Of a stretch of 26,253 nt of DNA, positions 1-5,563 are shown in pieces; positions within the stretch are counted from its first letter, which is position 1, and each line of letters begins with the position of its first letter. Both the position numbers and the translations under genes were made by a program. The stretch covers positions 1 to 26,253 of the forward strand of contig JADGQE010000006.1 in NCBI GenBank assembly GCA_017882055.1. Direction: 5' to 3'. Below the pieces are notes generated by a model. That model had not been told where the DNA came from. It saw nothing but the letters and a program-made list of their open reading frames with translations, and did not search any database. This DNA comes from Thermoflexales bacterium (GTDB taxonomy: Bacteria > Chloroflexota > Anaerolineae > Fen-1058).

Positions 1-138
1 TTAAGTTTGCCGACCGTCGTCGATAAACGCGGCGTGGAGCGCATCCTGCGGCTCTCTTTGAGCGAGGCCGAAGTCGTGGGATTAAAGAAGTCGGCGGACG
101 TACTGAAAAGCACTCTGGCCCAGATTGATTTAGGGTAA
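1..138 (+). CDS. Lactate/malate dehydrogenase, C-terminal end (partial)
   Basis: The open frame from the left edge gives 45 residues ending in TAA. It starts with LSLPTVVDKRGVERIL and ends with a helix containing SEAEVVGLKKSADVLKSTL. This matches the last strand and C-terminal helix of the NAD-dependent L-lactate/malate dehydrogenase family, whose members usually end with a pattern like SLPxVVGxxGVExVLxLPLSxxExxxLxxSAxxL. The enzyme would interconvert a 2-hydroxy acid and a 2-oxo acid with NAD(H) in the cytoplasm. The catalytic residues lie off the window, so lactate and malate specificity cannot be separated. Confidence 0.75.
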   Translation, partial: LSLPTVVDKRGVERILRLSLSEAEVVGLKKSADVLKSTLAQIDLG

Positions 139-174
139 TCCCGGTGGCTCAACAACGGGTACTGGTACATAACA

Positions 175-200
175 GAGGTTCAACAACGCAACTGAACCTC
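175..200. repeat. Inverted repeat between dehydrogenase and rpe
   Basis: GAGGTTCA at 175-182 and TGAACCTC at 193-200 form a perfect 8-bp inverted repeat with a 10-nt loop. It lies 36 bp after the upstream stop codon. A short T-rich stretch follows only about 16 bp later, so it is at best an atypical terminator. It sits just upstream of the proposed rpe promoter and could instead be an operator. Function is unknown. Confidence 0.5.
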
Positions 201-212
201 CACATAAATCCC

Positions 213-241
213 TTGCTTTTTTATTCTCGAACGTGTATCAT
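213..241 (+). promoter_or_regulatory. Predicted sigma-70-type promoter of rpe
   Basis: TTGCTT at 213-218 and TATCAT at 236-241 are separated by exactly 17 bp. Transcription would start about 7 bp after the -10 box, around 248-250, almost on the rpe ATG at 251. This would give a leaderless or nearly leaderless mRNA. No good Shine-Dalgarno sequence is seen before that ATG, which agrees. The -35 match is only partial. Confidence 0.45.
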
Positions 242-250
242 TGAACTGCT

Positions 251-916
251 ATGTCAAAAGCCGTGAAGATCGCGACATCCATCCTGGCGGCCGACTTTAC
301 GCGGCTGGGTGAACAGGTCGCTGCCGCCGAAGCCGCCGGTGCCGACTGGATTCACGTTGACGTAATGGACGGCCGCTTCGTACCGAACATCACGATTGGG
401 CCGTTAGTTGTGTCGGCAGTGCGGCGCAGTACGCGGTTGCCGCTTGATGTACATTTGATGATCGTCGAGCCGGAAAAGTATTTGGAGGCATTCGTCGAGG
501 CCGGGGCTAACCGGTTAATTGTGCACACAGAAACCTGCCCGCATCTGCACCGCACCGTTGAGCACATTCACGAATTGGGCGCAAAAGCCGGTGTCGTCAT
601 CAATCCCGCAACACCCGTCAGTGCCGTCGAAGAGATTCTGGCCGACATCGATCAATTGCTGATTATGACGGTCAATCCCGGCTTCGGCGGACAGAAGTTC
701 ATCGAGCAAAGCGTGGATAAAATCGCGCGGGCCGCACAGCTGCGTGATCGGCTGGGCAGCACGGCCGAGATTGAAGTCGACGGCGGGATCGATCGGCACA
801 CCGCGCCGCGAGTGGTGGCCGCAGGCGCATCGATCCTGGTGGCGGGCCATGCAATCTTCAACCACCCGGCCGGGATCGCGGCTGCGATCCAGGAACTACG
901 ACAGTCGGTAGAGTAA
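251..916 (+). CDS. rpe: Ribulose-phosphate 3-epimerase
   Basis: This 221-aa protein interconverts ribulose 5-phosphate and xylulose 5-phosphate in the pentose phosphate pathway, in the cytoplasm. The TIM-barrel family signatures are all visible: KIATSILAADF at the N-terminus, HVDVMDGRFVPNIT (metal/base Asp and the DG loop), LDVHLMI, LIMTVNPGFGGQKF (phosphate loop and flexible lid) and EVDGGID with the second catalytic Asp, then VAGHAIF. Length is typical of bacterial Rpe. The ATG at 251 puts the conserved N-terminus in the usual place, and a weak or absent ribosome site fits the proposed leaderless start. A strong hairpin follows the stop codon. Rpe also lies near rpmB in Bacillus. Confidence 0.96.
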   Translation: MSKAVKIATSILAADFTRLGEQVAAAEAAGADWIHVDVMDGRFVPNITIGPLVVSAVRRSTRLPLDVHLMIVEPEKYLEAFVEAGANRLIVHTETCPHLHRTVEHIHELGAKAGVVINPATPVSAVEEILADIDQLLIMTVNPGFGGQKFIEQSVDKIARAAQLRDRLGSTAEIEVDGGIDRHTAPRVVAAGASILVAGHAIFNHPAGIAAAIQELRQSVE

Positions 917-921
917 ATCAA

Positions 922-947
922 AACGCCGGCCCCCATGGGCCGGCGTT
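922..947. terminator. Strong GC-rich hairpin between rpe and rpmB
   Basis: AACGCCGGCCC at 922-932 pairs perfectly with GGGCCGGCGTT at 937-947 over a 4-nt loop (11 bp). It lies 5 bp after the rpe stop and between convergent genes (rpe forward, rpmB reverse), so it can serve both strands. There is no clear U-tract on either side, so termination is inferred from position and stem strength. Confidence 0.65.
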
Positions 948-980
948 GATAACAGTGAACACAAATTCGATGGAGAGATT

Positions 981-1160
981 CTATTGTTTGTTGAAGGTCT
1001 TCAGGCACTGAGCACACACGTGCAGGCGGCGCGATGCACCATTCAACACAACGGTCCGCTTCATGATATTGGGCCGGAACTGCCGATTGGTATGTCGCTT
1101 GGAAAAGCTGACGTTATGCCCGAACTGCGGACCTTTGCCACACACTTCACACTTAGCCAT
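981..1160 (-). CDS. rpmB: 50S ribosomal protein L28
   Basis: This 59-aa basic protein is L28 of the large ribosomal subunit. It begins MAKCEVCGKGPQFGHNVSFS, contains TNRQFRPN and ends HVCAQCLKTF. The two CxxC pairs (near residues 4-7 and at the C-terminus) make it the zinc-ribbon form of L28. The ATG at 1160 was chosen because an AGGTGA ribosome site lies 5 bp before it. A GTG three codons upstream overlaps that site and is unlikely. The gene is alone on the minus strand, converges on rpe and is divergent from the Asp23 gene, with its own promoter. Confidence 0.95.
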   Translation of the reverse strand: MAKCEVCGKGPQFGHNVSFSKRHTNRQFRPNIMKRTVVLNGASRRLHVCAQCLKTFNKQ

Positions 1161-1218
1161 TTGAATCACCTCTCAACAAAATAATGCGCGCCTCGCGACG
1201 CGCTATTGAACGATGGCA

Positions 1219-1247
1219 ATCTTACCACATCGAATCGAAATGGTCAA
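1219..1247 (-). promoter_or_regulatory. Predicted sigma-70-type promoter of rpmB
   Basis: On the minus strand TTGACC (1247-1242) is a 5/6 match to the -35 consensus. It is followed after exactly 17 bp by TAAGAT (1224-1219) as a -10 box. The transcript would start near 1212, giving a leader of about 50 nt before the rpmB ATG. Confidence 0.6.
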
Positions 1248-1287
1248 TCCAGAGCGACTGTCTGCAACAATTCTCAACTTGGCATCC

Positions 1288-1404
1288 GGCGACTAAAGTC
1301 GCGCCTGACGGGCGTTCCGCCGACCGTCGGCCTACGCCGACGAAGCCGCGTCCACGCAGGTGGACGCTCAGCCAACGGCTCAAGAGGCGCGACTTCGAGT
1401 CGCC
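1288..1404. repeat. 117-bp palindromic (REP/MITE-like) repeat element
   Basis: The ends are near-perfect inverted copies: GGCGACTAAAGTCGCGCCT at 1288-1306 and AGGCGCGACTTCGAGTCGCC at 1385-1404. Each end is itself a small palindrome. Between them are further hairpins, including GCGTCCAC/GTGGACGC with a GCAG loop near 1348-1367. It codes for nothing convincing. The core GCGACTAAAGTCG occurs again, inverted, inside the element at 11805-11885, so this looks like a dispersed, non-autonomous repeat family. Confidence 0.7.
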
Positions 1405-1512
1405 AGCCTATTGTAGATGATCAAAATGAGAATTGTTGGACTTTCTGCCGGTTAAACAGCCAACGCAGCCGCCAAATATTTGAAAAGCGCCAGCGGGGGC
1501 ATGGAGAATCAT

Positions 1513-1869
1513 ATGACTACAGACACTGTCCTGGGACGCATTGAAATATCACCCGTGGCCGTAGCGACCATCGCTGCGCACACCGTGACGCAAGCCTACG
1601 GCGTCGTCGGTTTGGCCGGCCGGAACGCGACCGGCCAGTTCATCAGCCAGTTAACGGGCGATGTGCATCGGGGCGTCGAAGTGCGCTTTGTCAACAACGA
1701 AGCCGTCATCGATCTCTACGTGATCGTCGAGTACGGCACGCGCATCGTCAGCGTGGCGCACAGCGTTCAAAACCTGGTCAAGTTCAATATCGAAAAAACA
1801 CTGGGCCTGCCGGTGGCCTCGATCAATATTCACGTGCAGGATTTGCGCATCAGCGATTCGGGCATCTAA
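1513..1869 (+). CDS. Asp23/Gls24 family envelope stress protein (first copy)
   Basis: This 118-aa protein belongs to the Asp23/Gls24 (DUF322, YloU-like) family. It shows LGRIEISPVAVATIAAH near the N-terminus, a GVVGLAGRN turn, the central VEVRFVNNEAVIDLYVIVEYGT strand pair and the C-terminal VASINIHVQDLRI. In Gram-positive bacteria YloU-type proteins sit next to FakA, exactly as here; their biochemical role is not settled. The ATG at 1513 was chosen for its GGAG ribosome site 6 bp upstream; the ATG at 1501 has a site too close to be good. It lies 47 bp before fakA and is probably co-transcribed with it. A second copy is at 13792. Confidence 0.9.
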   Translation: MTTDTVLGRIEISPVAVATIAAHTVTQAYGVVGLAGRNATGQFISQLTGDVHRGVEVRFVNNEAVIDLYVIVEYGTRIVSVAHSVQNLVKFNIEKTLGLPVASINIHVQDLRISDSGI

Positions 1870-1916
1870 GCAATCACGGCTTGTCCGCCATCATTCTTGA
1901 GTGGAGAGTAACAGCG

Positions 1917-3587
1917 TTGTCAACCGATACCCATAGACGAAATCCCAGAGTATTGCAGGTTGATGGTCAGGGTCTCAAACGTCTGGTTGAAGCAGCGCTG
2001 GCCTGGCTGCGCTATCATCAGGCCGCGATCAATTCGCTGAACGTATTTCCGGTGCCCGACGGCGATACCGGCACCAACATGTTGCTCACCATGCAAAGCG
2101 CCTGGAGCGAGATCGAGCATTCACCCGAAGAGAACATCAGCAAAGTTGCCCAGGCCATCGCGCACGGCGCCCTGATGGGCGCGCGCGGCAACTCCGGCGT
2201 AATCCTGTCGCAGTTGTGGCGCGGCTTTGCGCGCAGTCTCGATGCGAAGCAAACCGTGACGTCGATCGATATTCCCAACGCCATGCGCGAGGCCAGCGAC
2301 ACCGCTTACAAAGGCGTGATTAAGCCGGTCGAAGGCACGATCCTCACCGTATCGCGAGCCGTGGCCGAAGCAGCCGAAAAGGCCCAACGCGACAGCGACG
2401 ATTTGACGCTCATCCTTGATCGCATGGTGATCCGCGCCCGCGAGGCCGTCGCCAACACACCCAATCAACTCCCCATCCTGAAACAGGCCAACGTGGTCGA
2501 CTCGGGCGGGCAAGGCCTGGCAGTCATTCTGGAAGGTATGCTGCGCTATCTGCGCGGCGCATCCGTCGAGACCGAAGCGATCGAAGCCGCAGTCGATCTG
2601 AAAGTGCCCGTCGCACCTGAAATCGAGGCCGGCGATGTGGCCCAGGGCTACAGCTACGACGTGCAGTGCATCATTCGAGGCCACAGCCTGAACGTCGACG
2701 AAGCGCGGGCGCACATCAACGGGCTGGGACTATCGACGTTAGTCGTCGGCGATGCAGCAACGATCAAAGTTCACGTGCATGTGCCGCGCCCCAGCGCCGT
2801 GTTGGCTTATGCCGAAACGATTGGCCGCCTGTCGGATGTGGTGGTCGAAGACATGGCCGCGCAGTATCAACAGTTCTTGCTTGGGCGATCGGCGCCGCCG
2901 ATCCAGGCACCGACCTATCATCTCAAGCCTGAGGACATCGCCACCCTGGCCGTGGTCCCGGGCGAAGGCCTCACGCGCGTATTTCAAAGTCTGGGCACCT
3001 CGGCCATCGTGCCCGGCGGCCAGACGATGAATCCCAGCACACAGGATTTCATGAATTTGCTGGAAGCCCTGCCCACTCAGCGCGCACTGCTGCTGCCGAA
3101 CAACAGCAACGTGATCTTGGCCGCGCGCCAGGCCGCCGAACTCTGCAAGAAACAAGTCTACGTCGTGCCGACGAAGACGATCCCGCAAGGCATCGCGGCG
3201 ATGCTGGCCTTCAATGATCAACGCGATCTAGAGACCAACGCGCATGTGATGGAAGCGGCCGCCCGGCACGTCAAGACCGGCGAAGTGACGGTCGCCACGC
3301 GCTCCGTCGAATACAATGGCATCCAGGTGGGGCAAGGTCAGATCATCGGCCTCCTGAATGACAATTTAACGACCGCTGGATCGTCAGCCGAAGAAGTGAC
3401 CTGGTCGCTGCTCGATCAAATGGATGCCGACAATTTGGAGATCGTCACACTGTACTACGGCGAGGACATTCAAGCGGGCATCGCCGAAAAGTTGGGCAAT
3501 GCCATACGCGACAAATACAGCCACCTCGAAGTCGAGGTCGTCGAGGGCGGACAGCCGCATTACCACTACATTATGAGTGCCGAATAA
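1917..3587 (+). CDS. fakA: Fatty acid kinase catalytic subunit FakA (DAK2/DhaL domain, YloV-like)
   Basis: This 556-aa protein is a YloV/FakA-type kinase that phosphorylates fatty acids bound to DegV/FakB partners, giving acyl-phosphates for lipid synthesis. The N-terminal DhaL (ATP-binding) domain carries NVFPVPDGDTGTNM (about 42-55, with Mg-binding Asp residues), GALMGARGNSGVILSQLWRGF (about 84-104) and NVVDSGGQGL (192-201). A middle domain and a C-terminal domain with LEIVTLYYGEDI follow, which is the full-length FakA layout. The TTG at 1917 is preferred over an upstream TTG at 1881 because a GGAGAG ribosome site lies about 9 bp before it. Two degV/fakB genes follow directly, which strongly supports the assignment. 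Confidence 0.93.
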   Translation: MSTDTHRRNPRVLQVDGQGLKRLVEAALAWLRYHQAAINSLNVFPVPDGDTGTNMLLTMQSAWSEIEHSPEENISKVAQAIAHGALMGARGNSGVILSQLWRGFARSLDAKQTVTSIDIPNAMREASDTAYKGVIKPVEGTILTVSRAVAEAAEKAQRDSDDLTLILDRMVIRAREAVANTPNQLPILKQANVVDSGGQGLAVILEGMLRYLRGASVETEAIEAAVDLKVPVAPEIEAGDVAQGYSYDVQCIIRGHSLNVDEARAHINGLGLSTLVVGDAATIKVHVHVPRPSAVLAYAETIGRLSDVVVEDMAAQYQQFLLGRSAPPIQAPTYHLKPEDIATLAVVPGEGLTRVFQSLGTSAIVPGGQTMNPSTQDFMNLLEALPTQRALLLPNNSNVILAARQAAELCKKQVYVVPTKTIPQGIAAMLAFNDQRDLETNAHVMEAAARHVKTGEVTVATRSVEYNGIQVGQGQIIGLLNDNLTTAGSSAEEVTWSLLDQMDADNLEIVTLYYGEDIQAGIAEKLGNAIRDKYSHLEVEVVEGGQPHYHYIMSAE

Positions 3588-3598
3588 AACAGGCAACC

Positions 3599-3660
3599 GG
3601 TCAATTGGTCAACTGGTTACTCGACACCAATCGACTGATTTACCAGTTGACTGATTGACC
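3599..3660. repeat. Long imperfect hairpin in the fakA-fakB spacer
   Basis: GGTCAATTGGTCAACTGGT (3599-3617) and ACCAGTTGACTGATTGACC (3642-3660) are inverted copies with 2 mismatches in 19 bp, around a 24-nt loop that contains similar short words. The structure fills most of the gap between fakA and the first degV gene. It may tune mRNA stability or expression along the operon. No U-tract follows, so it is not a canonical terminator. Confidence 0.65.
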
Positions 3661-3694
3661 AATCATCCCACTAAGTGAACAATTGATCCAAACT

Positions 3695-4558
3695 ATGTCT
3701 CGAGTCCACATCATTACCGATAGCACCGCGCATTTCACCGATTCTACTCTCCCGGAAAGGTTGGGAGTCACCGTCGTCGCTCAAACGATCCACTTTGGCC
3801 GGCAGGCATTTCGAGAAGGCGTCGATATTTCGACCGAAGAGTTCTTCCGCCGCCTGCCGCATTATGCCACGCTGCCGGTCCTTCATCCGCCGTCCGTGGA
3901 TGTATTTCGCGACCTGTACTCCGAAAAGTTAAAGCAGAACAAGCAGATCCTATCGATCCACACTTCGAGCAAAATGGGCCGCACCGTCGCGCTCGCCCGC
4001 CAGGCCGCCGATGAGTTTCTGGGCGGCCACAAAATCGTCGTCATCGATTCGCTGACGACTTCCTTCGGGCTGGGCCTGCTGGTCGAAGCGGCCGCTGAAG
4101 CGGCCGAGAAGAATCTGCCGCTCGACGACGTCGTGCGGATCGTGCGCGGCATGATCACCCACATGTACGCCGTGTTCTTCGTCGAGAACCTGGATTATCT
4201 CGAGCGCAATGGGCGCTTGAGCAAATCGCAGGCGGTGTTGGGCACCATGTTGGGCATCAAGCCGTTCCTCACGATCGAAGACGGCGAGATCATTCCCATG
4301 GAAAAGGTTCGCACGCGCGACAAGGCCGTCGACAAACTGGTCGAGTTTGTATCCGAGTTCTCCAATATCGAACGCGTCGCCATCATGCAGAGCGGCCAGC
4401 AACCGACTGAAGATACTCGCCAGCTGCTCGAAAGGCTGGAACAGACTTTCCCCGGCCAGTATTTTCCCGTGATGACTTACGGACCGGGCCTGGCCTGCCA
4501 GATCGGGCCAGACAGTCTGGGTATTTTCATTTACGAAGGCACGGGAAAGGAGAGCTAA
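3695..4558 (+). CDS. fakB: DegV family protein, fatty-acid-binding FakB-like (first copy)
   Basis: This 287-aa protein has the DegV fold, which binds a fatty acid and presents it to FakA. It starts MSRVHIITDSTAHF (the DST motif). Further family blocks are HPPSVDVFRDLYSE, SIHTSSKMGRTVALARQAA (the ligand-carboxylate region), VVIDSLTTSFGLG, ENLDYLERNGRLS, MLGIKPFLTIEDGEI and a final GPDSLGIFIYEG. Length is normal. The ATG at 3695 puts DST at the usual position; a TTG four codons upstream is possible. No strong ribosome site is seen. It lies between fakA and a second degV gene; two FakB paralogues with different acyl preferences are common where FakA occurs. Confidence 0.9.
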   Translation: MSRVHIITDSTAHFTDSTLPERLGVTVVAQTIHFGRQAFREGVDISTEEFFRRLPHYATLPVLHPPSVDVFRDLYSEKLKQNKQILSIHTSSKMGRTVALARQAADEFLGGHKIVVIDSLTTSFGLGLLVEAAAEAAEKNLPLDDVVRIVRGMITHMYAVFFVENLDYLERNGRLSKSQAVLGTMLGIKPFLTIEDGEIIPMEKVRTRDKAVDKLVEFVSEFSNIERVAIMQSGQQPTEDTRQLLERLEQTFPGQYFPVMTYGPGLACQIGPDSLGIFIYEGTGKES

Positions 4559-4642
4559 ATGCATACTTCGTACTGCGTATTAAATGGTCTGCGCCCGCGC
4601 GCCAGGCTTTACGCGTTACGCACGACGCATTAAGCATTCCTC
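4559..4642. repeat. Degenerate inverted repeat between the two degV genes
   Basis: The 84-bp spacer is made of related short words such as GCATACTTCGTACTGCGTA on the left and TACGCGTTACGCACGACGC on the right, which are imperfect inverse complements. The same kind of words (GCATAC, GATGCGTAAAGCG) make up the hairpin region after the GTPase gene at 16110-16165. This suggests a small repeat family inserted into spacers. The pairing is weaker than in neighbouring hairpins. Confidence 0.4.
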
Positions 4643-5470
4643 ATGGTTCATATCGTTACCGACAGCACATCCGATATTCCGGTCGACACGGCCCGCGAGC
4701 TGGGTATCACCGTCGTACCGGCGCATGTCATCTTCGATGAACAGTCATACGATGACGGCATCACGATCACGCGCGACGAGTTCTATCGACGCCTCGCCCA
4801 TAGTCCCAGACTTCCGACGACGTCAGCGCCCAGCCCCGGTGAATTCGGCGAAACCTATCAAAAGATTGGCGGCGAAATCGTTTCGATTCACGTCGCGGCC
4901 GCCTTCAGCAGCATCTTAAGTTCCGCTTATGCCGCCGCCCAGATGGTACCGGAAGCACAAGTGACTTTGTTTGACTCATCATCGCTTGCCATGGGACTCG
5001 GCTGGCAAGTGATCCTGGCGGCACGCGCCGCACAAGCCGGCCAGCCGGTCGAACAGATCGTTTCAGTATTGGAGCATGTTCGGCCGCGCGTGCGCGTGTA
5101 CGCCGCGCTCGATACGCTGGAGTATGTCCGGCGCGGTGGACGCATCGGCTGGGCCAGAGCGATGCTGGGTCAACTATTGAGCATCAAGCAAATCATCGAA
5201 GTACGCGACAGCGAAGTGATCTCGTTGGAGCGCGTCCGCACGCGCCACGCCAGCCTCGATCGTCTTAAGGAATTGATCTACGCGCTTGGCCCGCTGCAAG
5301 CGCTAGCCGTGCAACACACGCGCGCACCAGACGATGCCCGCAACCTGGCAACCGAACTGGCGGCGCGCATCGCCCTGCCCGAACCGATCGTCATCTGTGA
5401 AGCGACGACGGCCATCGGCACGCACGTCGGCCCGAACGGACTGGGACTCATTGCCGTCATGGCTGAATAA
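4643..5470 (+). CDS. fakB: DegV family protein, fatty-acid-binding FakB-like (second copy)
   Basis: This 275-aa DegV protein starts MVHIVTDSTSDIPVDTARELGI, with TSAPSPGEF for the ligand-gating loop, SIHVAAAFSSILSSAYAAA, LDTLEYVRRGGRIGWARAMLG, LSIKQIIEVRDSEV, RTR and a final THVGPNGLGLIAV. These are the same blocks as in the preceding gene, but the two proteins differ clearly, so this is an old duplication and not a recent repeat. The SIHVAAAFSS segment replaces the SIHTSSKMGRT segment of the first copy, which may reflect a different acyl-chain preference. No strong ribosome site precedes the ATG at 4643. The gene is followed by a hairpin and recG. Confidence 0.9.
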   Translation: MVHIVTDSTSDIPVDTARELGITVVPAHVIFDEQSYDDGITITRDEFYRRLAHSPRLPTTSAPSPGEFGETYQKIGGEIVSIHVAAAFSSILSSAYAAAQMVPEAQVTLFDSSSLAMGLGWQVILAARAAQAGQPVEQIVSVLEHVRPRVRVYAALDTLEYVRRGGRIGWARAMLGQLLSIKQIIEVRDSEVISLERVRTRHASLDRLKELIYALGPLQALAVQHTRAPDDARNLATELAARIALPEPIVICEATTAIGTHVGPNGLGLIAVMAE

Positions 5471-5480
5471 GCGGTTAATC

Positions 5481-5545
5481 ATGCACAATGCGGAGTTCAT
5501 GATGCAGACTGCTCTCCGGGCGATGATGCATCAGGCATTGTGCAT
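5481..5545. repeat. Inverted repeat between the second degV gene and recG
   Basis: ATGCACAATGC (5481-5491) and GCATTGTGCAT (5535-5545) are perfect 11-bp inverse complements around a 43-nt loop. The loop itself holds further GATGCA/TGCATC words that can pair internally. The right arm ends 18 bp before the recG ATG, leaving the recG ribosome site outside the stem. It resembles the other palindromic spacers of this region in style, not in sequence. Confidence 0.55.
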
Positions 5546-5563
5546 TTTCCATTAAGGATAATC

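Larger units (their letters stand above)
1161..1512. other. Intergenic region between rpmB and the Asp23 gene
   Basis: This 352-bp gap has no convincing gene. It holds the rpmB ribosome site and promoter (minus strand), a GC-rich leader with GCGCG/CGCGC complementarity near 1184-1201, a 117-bp palindromic repeat element (1288-1404), and the 5' region of the Asp23 gene with a GGAG ribosome site just before 1513. Open frames across it (about 1184-1544) are low-complexity, Arg-rich translations of the repeat and were rejected. Confidence 0.7.

Noticed and set aside
1184..1544. Two overlapping plus-strand open frames of 78 and 112 codons between rpmB and asp23
   Set aside because: They translate the palindromic repeat into Arg/Pro-rich sequence, overlap each other and lack good ribosome sites.
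2121..2714. Long open frames opposite fakA, the first degV gene and the first FHA gene (up to about 230 codons)
   Set aside because: They lie fully antisense to strongly supported genes. Biased codon use in GC-rich genes commonly creates such shadows, and none shows a family motif.
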